From: Stenotrophomonas sp. BIO128-Bstrain
Lineage (GTDB): Bacteria > Pseudomonadota > Gammaproteobacteria > Xanthomonadales > Xanthomonadaceae
Length of the DNA stretch: 64,000 nt
NCBI RefSeq assembly: GCF_030128875.1
Contig: NZ_CP124620.1
Location: 3,545,001 to 3,609,000 of the forward strand
Reading direction: 5' to 3'
The notes under the pieces were generated by a model. It saw nothing but the letters and a program-made list of their open reading frames with translations, was not told where the DNA came from and did not search any database. The position numbers and the translations under genes are program-made. Below, piece after piece: positions 9,216 through 19,761 of this stretch; within the stretch, counting starts at the first letter, position 1; the number at the start of each line of letters is the position of its first letter.

Positions 9216-11267
9216 ATGAGTACGTATCCGTTGAACGTTTCTTCCCATCGCCGCCAGCGCCTGCTCGACGGCGCCGGCTGGCGCCGTGCCCTGCGCGACG
9301 CCGTCATCAAGCTCTCGCCCCGGCACCTGCTGCACAGCCCGGTGATGGCCGTGGTGATGGTCGGCACAGTGGTCAGCGCCCTGGTCACGCTGACCGGCAA
9401 TGCGCCGCTGGGCTTCGGCCTGGCGGTCACCGCGATCCTGCTGCTGACGGTGCTGTTCGGCAACTTCGCCGAGGCGGTGGCCGAAGCGCGCGGCCGGGGC
9501 CAGGCCGCCTCGCTTAGACGCGCCCGGCAGGACCTCAGCGCGCGCCGGTTGGCGGCCGCGCATGCCGGGGCCAGCGAGACCCAGGTCCCGGCCGCCGAAC
9601 TGCGCCCGGGCGACCATGTGATCGTCAGTGCCGGGGAACTGATCCCGGCCGATGGCGAGATCGTGCAGGGCCTGGCCACCATCAACGAAGCGGCGGTGAC
9701 CGGCGAATCGGCCCCCGTGCTGCGCGAAGCGGGTACCGACCGCAGTGGCGTGATCGGCGGCACCAAGGTGCTCTCCGACCAGATCATCGTGCGCATCACC
9801 GCCGAGCCGGGTCACAGCTTCCTGGACCGGATGATCGCCCTGGTGGAAGGCGCGAACCGCCAGAAGACCCCGAACGAGGTCGCCCTGACCCTGCTGCTGG
9901 CGGCGATGACGCTGACCTTCCTGGTGGTGGTGGCGACGCTGCCGGCGATCGGTGCGTTCGTTGGTGTGCAGGTCGATCCGCTGCTGTTGATCGCGCTGCT
10001 GGTGTGTTTGATTCCGACCACCATCGGCGGCTTGCTGCCGGCCATCGGTATCGCCGGCATGAACCGGGCGCTGGCCGCCAACGTGCTGGCCAAGTCCGGC
10101 AAGGCGGTGGAAGTGGCCGGCGACGTGGACGTGCTGCTGCTCGACAAGACCGGCACGATCACCCATGGCGACCGCCAGGCCACGCACTTCCATGCACTGG
10201 CGGGGATTGATGCCACGCAGCTGCGCGAAGCAGCGCTGCTGTCCTCGCTGGCCGACCCGACGCCGGAAGGCAAATCGGTCGTGCGTCTCGCGCGTGAGCA
10301 GGGCTGCACCACCGCCGAGCCGGACCGTGCGGACTATCTTGCGTTCTCTGCGCAGACCCGCATGTCCGGTGTGGATCTGGACGGCGGCCGCCGCATCCGC
10401 AAGGGCGCTTCCGATGCGATCACCGCGTATGTGCGTGAGCTGGGCGGCACCGTGCCGTCGGAGCTGCCGGGCCGCGTGGAGCAGGTGGCGCGCAACGGTG
10501 CCACCCCGCTGGTGGTGTGCGAAGGCCGCCATGTGCTGGGCGTGATCGAGCTGTCGGACGTGGTCAAGCACGGCATGCGCGAGAAGTTCGCGCAGCTGCG
10601 CGCGATGGGCATCCGCACGGTGATGATCACCGGCGACAACCCGCTGACCGCTGCGGCGATCGCCGCCGAAGCCGGTGTGGACGACTACATCGCCGAGGCC
10701 CGCCCCGAAGACAAGCTGGCCCGCATCCGCGCCGAGCAGGCCGGTGGGCGGCTGGTGGCGATGGTCGGCGACGGTACCAACGACGCCCCGGCGCTGGCCC
10801 AGGCCGACATCGGGCTGGCGATGAACTCCGGCACGCAGGCCGCCAAGGAGGCCGGCAACATGGTCGATCTGGATTCGGACCCGGCCAAGCTGCTGGCGGT
10901 GGTGGAAGTGGGCAAGCAGCAGCTGATCACCCGCGGTGCGCTGACCACCTTCTCGCTGGCCAACGATGTCTCCAAGTATTTCGCGATCCTACCGGCGCTG
11001 TTCGCCTCCACCCTGCCGGCGATGGCGGCGCTGAACGTGATGCACCTGTCCAGCCCGCGCAATGCGGTGCTGGCGGCGCTGATCTTCAACGCCCTGGTGA
11101 TCCCGGCGCTGATCCCGCTGGCCTTGCGCGGGGTGCGCTTCCGCCCGGCCACGGCCACCGCGCTGCTGCGCCGGAACATGCTGGTGTACGGCCTGGGCGG
11201 CGTGCTGCTGCCGTTTGCGGCCATCAAATTGATCGACCTCTTCCTCGTCTCGGTATTCGGCGCATGA
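9216..11267 (+). CDS. kdpB: Potassium-transporting P-type ATPase subunit B
   Basis: This is a 683-residue P-type ATPase of class IA. It has the phosphorylation motif DKTGTITHG (D310, equivalent to D307 in E. coli), the TGES dephosphorylation motif ([11 protein letters not shown]) and the hinge motif [11 protein letters not shown]. It hydrolyses ATP to drive K+ through KdpA. The ATG at 9216 follows kdpA by 11 bases, and the stop overlaps the kdpC start. All catalytic residues are present. Confidence 0.98.
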   Translation: MSTYPLNVSSHRRQRLLDGAGWRRALRDAVIKLSPRHLLHSPVMAVVMVGTVVSALVTLTGNAPLGFGLAVTAILLLTVLFGNFAEAVAEARGRGQAASLRRARQDLSARRLAAAHAGASETQVPAAELRPGDHVIVSAGELIPADGEIVQGLATINEAAVTGESAPVLREAGTDRSGVIGGTKVLSDQIIVRITAEPGHSFLDRMIALVEGANRQKTPNEVALTLLLAAMTLTFLVVVATLPAIGAFVGVQVDPLLLIALLVCLIPTTIGGLLPAIGIAGMNRALAANVLAKSGKAVEVAGDVDVLLLDKTGTITHGDRQATHFHALAGIDATQLREAALLSSLADPTPEGKSVVRLAREQGCTTAEPDRADYLAFSAQTRMSGVDLDGGRRIRKGASDAITAYVRELGGTVPSELPGRVEQVARNGATPLVVCEGRHVLGVIELSDVVKHGMREKFAQLRAMGIRTVMITGDNPLTAAAIAAEAGVDDYIAEARPEDKLARIRAEQAGGRLVAMVGDGTNDAPALAQADIGLAMNSGTQAAKEAGNMVDLDSDPAKLLAVVEVGKQQLITRGALTTFSLANDVSKYFAILPALFASTLPAMAALNVMHLSSPRNAVLAALIFNALVIPALIPLALRGVRFRPATATALLRRNMLVYGLGGVLLPFAAIKLIDLFLVSVFGA

Positions 11268-11908
11268 ACCGCTCGCTTGCTACGTCCGTCCCCCGTCCGG
11301 CGCGCAGTCGCGCGGCCGCCTCCCTCCACCTGCAGCAGGACAGCGCCTGGCGCCCGGCCCTCGTGCTCGGCGTGAGCAGCCTGTTGCTGCTCGGCCTGGC
11401 CTATGCAGTGGCCACGACCAGCGTGAGCCGGCTGCTGTTCCCGGCGCAGGCCGATGGCAGCCTGCTGATCCGCGACGGGCAGGTGCGTGCCTCGCAGCTT
11501 ATCGCCCAGCCGTTCGTCGGCGATGGCTACTTCCAGGCGCGGCCCTCGGCGGCCAACTATGACCCGATGGCCGCGGCCGGCAGCAACATGGCGCGCAGCA
11601 ACCCGGCGCTGCAGGAACGGGTGCAGGCGGCGATCACGGCGGTGGCCGCACGCGAAGGCGTGCCTGCCGCGCAGGTGCCCGGCGATCTGGTAACCCAGTC
11701 CGGCGCCGGCATGGACCCGGAGATCTCCCCGGCCGCCGCGCAGGTGCAGGTGGCCCGCGTGGCACGCAGCCGTGGCCTGCCGGCCGAGCGCGTCGCCGCG
11801 TTGGTGCAGGCCAGCACGCTGGGCCCGCAGTGGGGCGTGTTCGGCCAGGCCCGGGTCAACGTGATGACGTTGAACCTGGCGCTGGAGGATCTCAAGGCCC
11901 GACCGTGA
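11264..11908 (+). CDS. kdpC: Potassium-transporting ATPase subunit C
   Basis: This 214-residue protein has one transmembrane helix at about residues 32-52 and a periplasmic domain with the conserved [15 protein letters not shown] and GSNMARSNP segments, then [11 protein letters not shown]. It is an accessory subunit of the KdpFABC complex. The ATG at 11264 overlaps the kdpB stop (ATGA), pointing to translational coupling. It is longer than E. coli KdpC (190) because of an Arg/Ala-rich N-terminal extension before the helix. Confidence 0.97.
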   Translation: MNRSLATSVPRPARSRAAASLHLQQDSAWRPALVLGVSSLLLLGLAYAVATTSVSRLLFPAQADGSLLIRDGQVRASQLIAQPFVGDGYFQARPSAANYDPMAAAGSNMARSNPALQERVQAAITAVAAREGVPAAQVPGDLVTQSGAGMDPEISPAAAQVQVARVARSRGLPAERVAALVQASTLGPQWGVFGQARVNVMTLNLALEDLKARP

Positions 11909-11945
11909 TGCCGGGATCGCGCGAACCGGCGCACAATCCCCGCCC

Positions 11946-14606
11946 ATGAGCGACTCCCGTACCCGCCAGGCCGATGCCCTGGTCGACACCCTGCAGCGCG
12001 AAGCCGGCGGCAAGCTCACTGTGTTCCTGGGCGCGGCCCCGGGGGTAGGCAAGACCTTCAGCATGCTGACCCGCGCGCATGAGCAGCTGCGCCGTGGCGT
12101 GGACGTGGTGATCGGGCTGGTGGAAACCCACGGCCGCGCCGAGACCTCGGCGCTGCTGGCGGGCCTGCCGCAGGTACCGCTGCTGCAACGCGAGTACCAA
12201 CAGCACGCGCTGGAAGAAATGGATCTGGATGCGGTGCTGGCGCGTCGCCCGGCCCTGGTGCTGGTCGACGAACTGGCGCATCGCAATGTGCCCGGCAGTC
12301 GCCATGAACGGCGCTGGCAGGATGTGATGGAACTGCTCGATGCCGGCATCGACGTGTGGACCACGGTCAACATCCAGCACCTGGAAAGCCTCAACGACGT
12401 GGTCATGCGCATCACCGGGGTGCGCGTCAGCGAGACCGTGCCGGATGCGGTACTCGACCGCCTGCACGACATCGTGCTGGTGGACCTGCCGCCGCGCGAA
12501 CTGATCGAGCGCCTGCAGCAGGGCAAGGTCTATGTGCCGGAGCAGGCGGCGCAGGCGCTGCAGGCATTTTTCTCGCCGGCCAACCTGACCGCACTGCGCG
12601 AATTGGCGATGCAGGAAGCCGCCGACCGCGTGGACAGCAGCCTGCGCGAGACCCGTGCCGCGCGCGGCGAAGGCAACCTGCCGCTGCGCCGCCGCGTGCT
12701 GGTGGCGATCGATGGCGGCGGCCAGAGCGAGTACCTGGTGCGGGTCGGCCGGCGCATCGCCGAGCGGCGCGATGCGCCGTGGACGGTGGTGACGGTGCAG
12801 GCGCGCGCGCACGACGAGCAGACCCGGCGCGAGATCGATGCCGCCTTCGCCCTCGCCCGCCGCCTCGGGGGTGAGGCCGAACTGCTGCATGGCTCCAGCA
12901 TCGCCGATGCGCTGCTCGATCACGCCGCACACAACGGGGTCTCCACGCTGGTGCTGGGCCGCACGCGCGAGCGGCCGCTGGCGCGCATGCTCAACCGCAC
13001 GCTGACCCAGCAGCTGATCCGTCGTGGCGCGCATTTCGAGATCACCATCATCGGCACACCACAGGCGCGGGCGCGGGCGCGGCGGTCGGGGCTGTCCATT
13101 CCCAGCCGCAGCGCCGGCAAGGACGCGCTGCTGGCGCTCGGCGCCACGGCGGCGGCCTGCCTGGTGGCGCTGGTCGCCGAGCGCTGGATCGGGCTGTACG
13201 ACCTGTCGATGGTGTTCATCGTGGCGGTGGTGATGGTCGCCGCGCGCAGCCGCACCAGTGCGGCGGTGATCGCCGCCGCGCTGTGTTTCCTGGCCTACAA
13301 CTTCTTCTTCATCGCGCCGCGCTTCACCTTCGCGATCAGTGCGCGCCAGGGCGTGATCACGGTCTTCCTGTTCCTGGCCGCTGCCTTGGTGGCAGGGCGG
13401 TTGGCCTCGCGCCTGCGCATGCAGGTGGTCGCGTTGCGCGCGGCCAACCGGCACGCGCATGCGCGCCAGGCACTGGGCCGGCAACTGGCCAGTGCGGCGA
13501 GCAACGAGCAGGTCGCGCAGGCCGGCCGCGAGGCACTGGAACAGGCGATGGACGCCCCGGCGTGGCTGCGCATCGGGCAGTACACCAGTGCCAGCGGCAG
13601 CGCCGCACCGGGCGACACCGATCTGGCCGCGGCCGACTGGGCGCACCGGCATGGCCAACCCAGCGGACGCTTCACCGATACCCTGGCCGGTGCTGGCTGG
13701 TGGTTCCTGCCGCTGCTGGACGGCGACGACCGCGCGATCGGCGTGGCCGGCATGCGCTTCCCGCGCGAGGCACCGCGGCTGACACCGGAACAACGGCAGC
13801 TGGCCGAAGCGATGGTGGACGACATCGCGCAGGCCGCGCTGCGCACCCAGCTGGTGGCCGACCTGGAAAAGGCGCATGTGAGCAACGAGACCGAGCGGCT
13901 GCGTTCGGCGCTGCTGTCGTCTGTGTCGCATGACCTGCGCTCGCCGCTGGCAGCGATGATCGGCTCGGCCGACAGCCTCTCCAGCTATGCCGATGCGATG
14001 GACGCCAGCGACCGGCGCGCCCTGCTGGACACCATCCTGGTGGAAGGCGAGCGCCTGGACCGCTACATCCAGAACCTGCTGGACATGACCCGGCTGGGCC
14101 ATGACGGGCTGCAGATCAACCGCGACTGGATCGGCGTGGACGAGCTGGTCGGCTCGGCCGCGCGCCGCCTGCAGCGCTATCAGCCCGATGTGCTGTTGAA
14201 GCTGGACATACCCGCTGAGCTGGCGCCGATCTGGGTGCATCCGGCGCTGGTTGAACAGGCCGTGTTCAACGTGATGGAGAACGCCGCCAAGTTCTCCCCG
14301 CCCGGCGCGGCGGTGGAGGTGCAGGCACGGTTGGTCGAGGGCGAATTGCGCATCGACGTGCTCGATGCCGGACCGGGCATCCCGGACGAGGAGCGCGCGC
14401 GCATCTTCGACATGTTCTACAGCGTGGAACGCGGCGACCGTGGCCGGCATGGCACCGGGCTGGGCCTGACCATCTGCCAGGGCATGATCGGCGCGCATGG
14501 CGGCAGCGTACAGGCGCTGCCGGGCCGCGACGGACGCGGTACCCTGATCCGCATCACCCTGCCCTTGCTGCATCCCCACCCCGCCGATGACAACGACGAT
14601 TCCTGA
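11946..14606 (+). CDS. kdpD: Potassium-sensing histidine kinase KdpD
   Basis: This 886-residue sensor has an N-terminal KdpD domain with the Walker A motif APGVGKT (about residues 31-37), a universal-stress-protein-like domain (about 250-370), four transmembrane helices (about 395-500), a GAF-like region, and a HisKA/HATPase core. The phosphoacceptor is H662 in SVSHDLRSPLAAM. The ATP lid shows HGTGLGL. It senses low K+ or ionic strength and phosphorylates KdpE. It lies 37 bases after kdpC and its end overlaps the kdpE start by 20 bases. Confidence 0.97.
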   Translation: MSDSRTRQADALVDTLQREAGGKLTVFLGAAPGVGKTFSMLTRAHEQLRRGVDVVIGLVETHGRAETSALLAGLPQVPLLQREYQQHALEEMDLDAVLARRPALVLVDELAHRNVPGSRHERRWQDVMELLDAGIDVWTTVNIQHLESLNDVVMRITGVRVSETVPDAVLDRLHDIVLVDLPPRELIERLQQGKVYVPEQAAQALQAFFSPANLTALRELAMQEAADRVDSSLRETRAARGEGNLPLRRRVLVAIDGGGQSEYLVRVGRRIAERRDAPWTVVTVQARAHDEQTRREIDAAFALARRLGGEAELLHGSSIADALLDHAAHNGVSTLVLGRTRERPLARMLNRTLTQQLIRRGAHFEITIIGTPQARARARRSGLSIPSRSAGKDALLALGATAAACLVALVAERWIGLYDLSMVFIVAVVMVAARSRTSAAVIAAALCFLAYNFFFIAPRFTFAISARQGVITVFLFLAAALVAGRLASRLRMQVVALRAANRHAHARQALGRQLASAASNEQVAQAGREALEQAMDAPAWLRIGQYTSASGSAAPGDTDLAAADWAHRHGQPSGRFTDTLAGAGWWFLPLLDGDDRAIGVAGMRFPREAPRLTPEQRQLAEAMVDDIAQAALRTQLVADLEKAHVSNETERLRSALLSSVSHDLRSPLAAMIGSADSLSSYADAMDASDRRALLDTILVEGERLDRYIQNLLDMTRLGHDGLQINRDWIGVDELVGSAARRLQRYQPDVLLKLDIPAELAPIWVHPALVEQAVFNVMENAAKFSPPGAAVEVQARLVEGELRIDVLDAGPGIPDEERARIFDMFYSVERGDRGRHGTGLGLTICQGMIGAHGGSVQALPGRDGRGTLIRITLPLLHPHPADDNDDS

Positions 14607-15306
14607 GGCTTCCCACGGCGTGCCCCCGGCGCGCGTGCTGGTGATCGACGATGAAGCGCAGATCCGGCGCTTCCTGGAGATCAGCCTGCGCGCGCAGGGC
14701 TACCGCGTGTCCCAGGCCGCGACCGGCCAAGCCGGGCTGGAAGCACTGGTCGGCGAAGGGGCGGATCTGGTGATCCTGGATATCGGCCTGCCCGACATGG
14801 AAGGCCATGAGGTACTTGGCGAGCTGCGCCAGTGGAGCCAGGTGCCGGTGATCATGTTGACCGTGCGCGCCAGCGAGACCGAGAAGGTGCGGGCGCTGGA
14901 TGCCGGTGCGAACGACTACGTGACCAAGCCGTTCGGTACGCAGGAGCTGATGGCGCGTGTGCGGGCACTGCTGCGCTCGCGCACGGTCTCCAGCGAAGGC
15001 GTGCTGCCGCAGTTCGATGATGGCCACCTGCATATCGATCTGGTCCGGCGCGAAGTGCACCTGGACGGCGCGCCGGTGGCGTTGACCCGCAAGGAGTACG
15101 CACTGTTGTCGCTGCTGCTGCGCAACGCCGGGCGGGTGGTGACCCAGCCGCAGATCCTGCAGGAGATCTGGGGACCGACCCACCAGCACGACACCCACTA
15201 CCTGCGGATCCTGGTCGGCAAGCTGCGCCACAAGCTGGGCGATTCGGCGCTGGATTCGCGCTATCTGTTCACCGAGCCGGGCGTGGGGCTGCGCTTCAAG
15301 GGGTGA
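14587..15306 (+). CDS. kdpE: Response regulator KdpE
   Basis: This 239-residue OmpR/PhoB-type regulator has a receiver domain with phospho-acceptor D65 (VILDIGLPD) and the conserved Lys in YVTKPFG, followed by a winged-helix DNA-binding domain ending LRFKG. It activates kdpF transcription, probably through the site at 7198-7214. The start overlaps the end of kdpD. It ends the operon; a GTGGAT hairpin and a SMAG pair follow. Confidence 0.97.
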   Translation: MTTTIPEASHGVPPARVLVIDDEAQIRRFLEISLRAQGYRVSQAATGQAGLEALVGEGADLVILDIGLPDMEGHEVLGELRQWSQVPVIMLTVRASETEKVRALDAGANDYVTKPFGTQELMARVRALLRSRTVSSEGVLPQFDDGHLHIDLVRREVHLDGAPVALTRKEYALLSLLLRNAGRVVTQPQILQEIWGPTHQHDTHYLRILVGKLRHKLGDSALDSRYLFTEPGVGLRFKG

Positions 15307-15314
15307 TCGACGGC

Positions 15315-15333
15315 ATCCACGCATGGCGTGGAT
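15315..15333. repeat. Short palindrome ATCCACGC-ATG-GCGTGGAT
   Basis: A perfect 8-bp stem with a 3-base loop, 9 bases after the kdpE stop. Palindromes with this core occur between genes in Stenotrophomonas and Xanthomonas (recalled). It is degenerately echoed just downstream (GCATGGATG). It may stabilise the 3' end of the kdp transcript, but there is no T-run. Confidence 0.5.
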
Positions 15334-15380
15334 CTGCATGGGCATGGCATGGATGTACATGCGCGTGGCGCAGATGCACG

Positions 15381-15452
15381 GTAGTGCCGGCCGCTGGCCG
15401 GCTCCACGTCACGTTCAAGGAATGCGAAGCGCCGGCCAGCGGCCGGCACTAC
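15381..15452. repeat. Pair of SMAG/GTAG REP elements in inverted orientation
   Basis: GTAGTGCCGGCCGCTGGCCGGC at 15381-15402 and its reverse complement at 15431-15452 (ending CTAC) face each other across 28 bases. The GTAG head and GC-rich stem fit Stenotrophomonas GTAG REPs. The pair lies between the convergent ends of kdpE and the phosphomannomutase gene, a typical site. Confidence 0.85.
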
Positions 15453-15481
15453 CGCTGATCGCCACGGTCGGTACCCACAGA

Positions 15482-17827
15482 TCAGAAGCCCAGTTCAACA
15501 CCCGGCAGCAGCGGTTGCAGCTGCGCGCGGAACAATGCCTTGATGCGCTCCAGTGCCGCCTCGTCGTCAGCTTCGAAACGCAGCACCAGCACCGGCGTCG
15601 TATTGGATGCGCGCACCAGGCCCCAGCCATCGGGGAAATCGGCACGCAGGCCATCGATGGTGGACAGGCGCGCGCCCGCGAACGGCGAGTCCTCCACCTG
15701 CACCGAGGAGACGAACAAGGACACCAGCGCGTGCGGGGTACCCGCATCGACCGGCACCTTCAACTCCGGGGTGGAGACGCTGTCGGGCAGCTCGTCGAGC
15801 ACCTCCGACGGCGTCTCATCGCGCTGGGCCAGGATCTCCAGCAGGCGCGAGGCGGCGTACAGACCGTCGTCGAAGCCGAACCAGCGTTCCTTGAAGAAGA
15901 AGTGGCCGCTCATCTCGCCCGCCAGCTCGGCGTCGGTCTCGCGCATCTTGGCCTTCATCAGCGAGTGGCCGGTCTTCCACATCAGCGGGCTGCCACCGTT
16001 GCGCAGCACGTAGTCGGAGAGCTTGCCGGTGCACTTCACGTCGTAGATCACCAGCGCGCCCGGGTTGCGCATCAGCACGTCGGCCGCGAACAGCATCAAC
16101 AGCCGATCGGCATAGATGATCTTTCCTTCGCGGGTGACCACGCCAAGCCGGTCGCCATCGCCATCGAAGGCCAGGCCGATATCCGCGTCGAAGCGCTTCA
16201 CGGTCTGGATCAGGTCTTCCAGGTTGCGCGGGTCGCTCGGGTCCGGATGGTGGTTCGGGAAGCTGCCGTCCACATCGCAGTACAGCGGAATGACCTCGGC
16301 ACCAATCGCCTCCAGCAGCGGCTGGGCGAGTTCGCCGGCCACGCCGTTGCCCGCATCGGCGACCACCTTGAGCGGGCGGTCCAGCTGCACGTCATCGGCA
16401 ATGCGCTGGATGTAATCGGCATTGACCTCGCGGGTCTGGAAGCTGCCCGGTTCTGATGCCACGTGCAGCTGCCCATCGCGGATGCGGTGGTACAGCTCGG
16501 TGATCGCATCACCGGACAGCGTCTCGCCGCCGACCACGATCTTGAAGCCGTTGTAGTCGGGCGGGTTGTGGCTGCCGGTCACCGCCACGCAGCTGCCGGC
16601 GCGCAGGTGGTAGCTGGCGAAGTACACCACCGGGGTCGGTGCGAGGCCGATGTCGGTGACGTTGCAGCCGGCGCGGCGCAGGCCTTCGATCAGACCGGCG
16701 GTGAGTTCGGGGCCGGACAGGCGGCCATCGCGACCCACCACGATGTCGCGCAGGCCCTGCACCTGCAGGACCGAACCGATCGCCTGCCCGATCAGGGCGG
16801 CGACCTTGGGGGTCAGCTCGCGGCCGACCACGCCGCGGATGTCGTAAGCGCGGAAGATATCGGGGGCAACGGATTCGCCCGGCACGGAGGGCGGCGGCGG
16901 TGCTGCCTCGTCGCTGGTGTCGACGGCCTCCACCGCAAGCGGTGCCTGGGCGAGGCTTTCGCTCAGAGTCGGGCCGGCGTCGGCGGCACCGTCATCCGCA
17001 CCGCGGCGGCGCGGCAAGGGCACTTTGCCTTTGCCGAGCACCAGCAGCACCGCGATCAGCAGCAGCAACAGCGCCACGATCGCACTGGAGATCGCCCCCA
17101 GTCCCAACGGGCCCGGTTCGATGTCCGGCACCGCCGCAGACAGGCGCAGCCCACTGGTGCCGATCGGGCGCGCCAACGCTTCAGCGCCGCCGGACAGCGC
17201 GCGGCTGCCCTGTTCGACTACGTTGTGGTTGCCTTGGCGCAGTGCGAGGTAACCGTCGGCGGGCACGGCAACCTGATCGAACACGCCGGTCAAACGCAGC
17301 AATGGCTGGCGCACGTAGATGACCGCGGCACCCTGCGGGCCCAGATCGACGGCGGCCGCCAGGCCGAGACGCTGCCCACCGGCATCGCGTACGACGCGGG
17401 CCACCGGCTTGTCATCTGCGATGGCGGCTTCGAGCAGCGCCAGGCGCGAGTAACCGAAGGCCTTCGGATCGGCGTACGCCGCATCGAGATCGGCGGTCAG
17501 GACCTGGACGTCTTCCACGCCCGGCCAGCCTTCGCGGATGGCCACGGCCGCCCCCTGTGCATTGCCGCTGGCCAGTGCACTGGCAACGGGCCCGGTCTTG
17601 AGCACCTTGCCGAACCTGCCCAGCTGACCCGTCACCGCCGTCTGCAGCCCCTCGACCACGCGGTCACGCGACTGTTCAAGGTCGGCGCCAACGGCCGCCT
17701 GGCGCCATTGGCGCACACCGCTCCACCCGAACCAGCCCGCCAACAGCACCAGCAGCACGGCCAACAGCGGCACCGAGCGCCCTGTCGTGAACCGCGGCCG
17801 TCCTTCCGCCTTCGCCTTGCTCATCAA
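15482..17827 (-). CDS. Membrane-anchored phosphomannomutase/phosphoglucomutase
   Basis: This 781-residue protein fuses an N-terminal membrane part to a complete alpha-D-phosphohexomutase. Residues about 1-270 hold two hydrophobic segments (LLAVLLVLLAGWFGW and a second near 250) flanking a periplasmic domain. The catalytic part begins near VAPDIFRAYDIRGVVGRELTP and has the phosphoserine loop CVAVTGSHNPPDYNG, the metal loop AFDGDGDRLGV and the sugar loop GEMSGHFFF. It interconverts mannose or glucose 1- and 6-phosphates for LPS and exopolysaccharide precursors (AlgC/XanA/SpgM type). The long form is known in Xanthomonadaceae. The first gene downstream of it on this strand is beyond the kdp convergent end; dut and coaBC lie upstream. 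Confidence 0.92.
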   Translation of the reverse strand: MMSKAKAEGRPRFTTGRSVPLLAVLLVLLAGWFGWSGVRQWRQAAVGADLEQSRDRVVEGLQTAVTGQLGRFGKVLKTGPVASALASGNAQGAAVAIREGWPGVEDVQVLTADLDAAYADPKAFGYSRLALLEAAIADDKPVARVVRDAGGQRLGLAAAVDLGPQGAAVIYVRQPLLRLTGVFDQVAVPADGYLALRQGNHNVVEQGSRALSGGAEALARPIGTSGLRLSAAVPDIEPGPLGLGAISSAIVALLLLLIAVLLVLGKGKVPLPRRRGADDGAADAGPTLSESLAQAPLAVEAVDTSDEAAPPPPSVPGESVAPDIFRAYDIRGVVGRELTPKVAALIGQAIGSVLQVQGLRDIVVGRDGRLSGPELTAGLIEGLRRAGCNVTDIGLAPTPVVYFASYHLRAGSCVAVTGSHNPPDYNGFKIVVGGETLSGDAITELYHRIRDGQLHVASEPGSFQTREVNADYIQRIADDVQLDRPLKVVADAGNGVAGELAQPLLEAIGAEVIPLYCDVDGSFPNHHPDPSDPRNLEDLIQTVKRFDADIGLAFDGDGDRLGVVTREGKIIYADRLLMLFAADVLMRNPGALVIYDVKCTGKLSDYVLRNGGSPLMWKTGHSLMKAKMRETDAELAGEMSGHFFFKERWFGFDDGLYAASRLLEILAQRDETPSEVLDELPDSVSTPELKVPVDAGTPHALVSLFVSSVQVEDSPFAGARLSTIDGLRADFPDGWGLVRASNTTPVLVLRFEADDEAALERIKALFRAQLQPLLPGVELGF

Positions 17828-17836
17828 GCTCCCCTG

Positions 17837-18310
17837 TCAGCGCACCCCGGTATGGCCGAATCCACCCGTTCCCCTGGCGCTGTCGGTGAAAGTATCCACT
17901 ACCTGAAGCGCCACGCGTGCAATCGGCAGCACCACCAGCTGGGCGATGCGATCGCCGGGCTGCAGAGTGAACGGCTCGCGCCCGCGGTTCCAGGCGCTGA
18001 TCAGCAGCGGCCCCTGGTAATCAGCATCGATCAGGCCGGTGCCGTTGCCCAGCACGATGCCGTGGCGATGGCCCAGGCCCGAGCGCGGCAACACCACCGC
18101 GGCCAGGTTCGGATCGGCGATATGGATCGCGATACCGCTGGGAATCAGCGCCGTATCGCCCGGCTGCAGGGTGAGCTCGGTTTCCAGCGCCGCGCGCAGG
18201 TCCAGCCCGGCGCTGTGTTCGGTGGCATAGGCCGGCAGCGGCCATTCGTCGCCGAAACGCGGGTCCAGCAGCTTGACCTGCAGGGGCTGGAGGGAGGAAT
18301 CGATGGTCAT
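17837..18310 (-). CDS. dut: Deoxyuridine 5'-triphosphate nucleotidohydrolase
   Basis: This 157-residue trimeric dUTPase shows its five motifs in order: [34 protein letters not shown] and the C-terminal [10 protein letters not shown]. It hydrolyses dUTP to dUMP, keeping uracil out of DNA and feeding dTMP synthesis. The ATG at 18310 overlaps the coaBC stop (ATGA at 18307-18310), a coaBC-dut coupling common in gammaproteobacteria. The mutase gene follows 10 bases after its stop. Confidence 0.97.
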   Translation of the reverse strand: MTIDSSLQPLQVKLLDPRFGDEWPLPAYATEHSAGLDLRAALETELTLQPGDTALIPSGIAIHIADPNLAAVVLPRSGLGHRHGIVLGNGTGLIDADYQGPLLISAWNRGREPFTLQPGDRIAQLVVLPIARVALQVVDTFTDSARGTGGFGHTGVR

Positions 18311-19566
18311 GCGTGCAACCTCTGGGCAATCAGGGACAACAGTTGTTCGGCCAGCACGGCCTTGGAGGTGCCGGGGAACGCCTGTTCGCCGCCCTGCCAG
18401 TAGGCCGTGGCCGCGTTTTCATCGCTTTCGAAACCGCCGGTGCTGATCCCGACCTGGTTGGCGATCACCAGGTCCAGTCGCTTGTCCACCAGCTTGCCGC
18501 GCGCGTACTTCTCCACGTCGTGGGTTTCGGCAGCGAAGCCGACCACCAGCTTGAGCGCGTTGGTCTGCGCGGCGACCTCGGCCAGGATGTCCGGGGTGCG
18601 CACCAGCTCCAGGGTCAGGCTCTGGGTGCCGGCGGTCTTCTTGAGTTTCTGCGGGGCGACCTGGCGTGGGGTGTAATCGGAGACGGCGGCCGCACCGATA
18701 TAGATGTCGGCCGGCAGTGCAGCGAGCACCGCTTCGCGCATCTGTGCGGCCGAGCGCACATCGACACGCTGCACGCCCGCGGGCGTGGCCAGCTGGACCG
18801 GGCCACTGACCAGCACCACCTGCGCGCCGAGGCGGGCGGCGGCGGCGGCCAGGGCATAGCCCATCTTGCCGCTGCTGCGGTTGCCGACGTAACGCACCGG
18901 GTCGATGTCTTCATAGGTGGGACCGGCGCTGATCAGCACGCGCAGGCCCTTCAGTTCACTGGCGGCCGGCGGCTCGGCCGGGGCCGGTGCCTGCAGCGTG
19001 GCCAGCGCGGCCACGATCGCGTGCGGTTCGGTGAGCCGGCCGGGGCCGGATTCGCCTTCGGCCAGCGGGCCGTCTTCCGGCCCGATCACCTGGGCACCGC
19101 GCTCGCGCAGCAGGCCGATGTTGGCCTGGGTGGCCGGGTGCAGCCACATGCGATGGTTCATCGCCGGGCACACGGTCAGCGGCGCGGTGGTGGCCAGGCA
19201 CAGGGTGGTGACCAGGTCATCGGCGTGGCCATTGGCCAGCCGCGCGAGCAGATCGGCGGTCGCGGGCGCGACCACGATGCGGTCGGCCCAGCGCGCCAGC
19301 TCGATGTGGCCCATGGCCTGCTCGGCCGCGCTGTCCCACAGGGTGGTGCGGGTCGGCTGACCGGACAGTGCCTGGAAACTGAGCGGGGTGACGAACTGCT
19401 GGGCCCCGGCGGTCATCGCGACCTGCACCTGGGCCCCGGCATCGCGCAGGCGGCGCACCAGTTCCAGCGACTTGTAGGCAGCGATCCCGCCACCAACGCA
19501 CAACAACAGCTTCTGGCCTTCCAACGGGCGCGCGGCCGCCGGAGAAGCCTGGGGGGAGTCAGCCAC
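18307..19566 (-). CDS. coaBC: Bifunctional phosphopantothenoylcysteine decarboxylase/synthetase
   Basis: This 419-residue protein has an N-terminal flavin-dependent decarboxylase domain ([18 protein letters not shown]; catalytic motif PAMNHRMW) and a C-terminal CTP-dependent ligase domain ([29 protein letters not shown]). It makes 4'-phosphopantetheine for coenzyme A. The ATG at 19566 begins MADSPQ. It is divergent from radC and overlaps dut by 4 bases. Confidence 0.97.
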   Translation of the reverse strand: MADSPQASPAAARPLEGQKLLLCVGGGIAAYKSLELVRRLRDAGAQVQVAMTAGAQQFVTPLSFQALSGQPTRTTLWDSAAEQAMGHIELARWADRIVVAPATADLLARLANGHADDLVTTLCLATTAPLTVCPAMNHRMWLHPATQANIGLLRERGAQVIGPEDGPLAEGESGPGRLTEPHAIVAALATLQAPAPAEPPAASELKGLRVLISAGPTYEDIDPVRYVGNRSSGKMGYALAAAAARLGAQVVLVSGPVQLATPAGVQRVDVRSAAQMREAVLAALPADIYIGAAAVSDYTPRQVAPQKLKKTAGTQSLTLELVRTPDILAEVAAQTNALKLVVGFAAETHDVEKYARGKLVDKRLDLVIANQVGISTGGFESDENAATAYWQGGEQAFPGTSKAVLAEQLLSLIAQRLHA

Positions 19567-19761
19567 CTTGGGTGTTCCTGTCGAACCGAGGCGATTAGCT
19601 TACCCGATGGTCTGTACGCCGCCTGATGCGCCAGCGGCATAAGGAGGCAGGTTTTCGTCATAAGCAACCACCGGACTGGGCACGATTTCCTGCATTTACC
19701 GACACGATGGCGCCCGGTTCACCGATGGTGGCGGGGCCGGCAGGGAGTGGAGACTGAGGCC

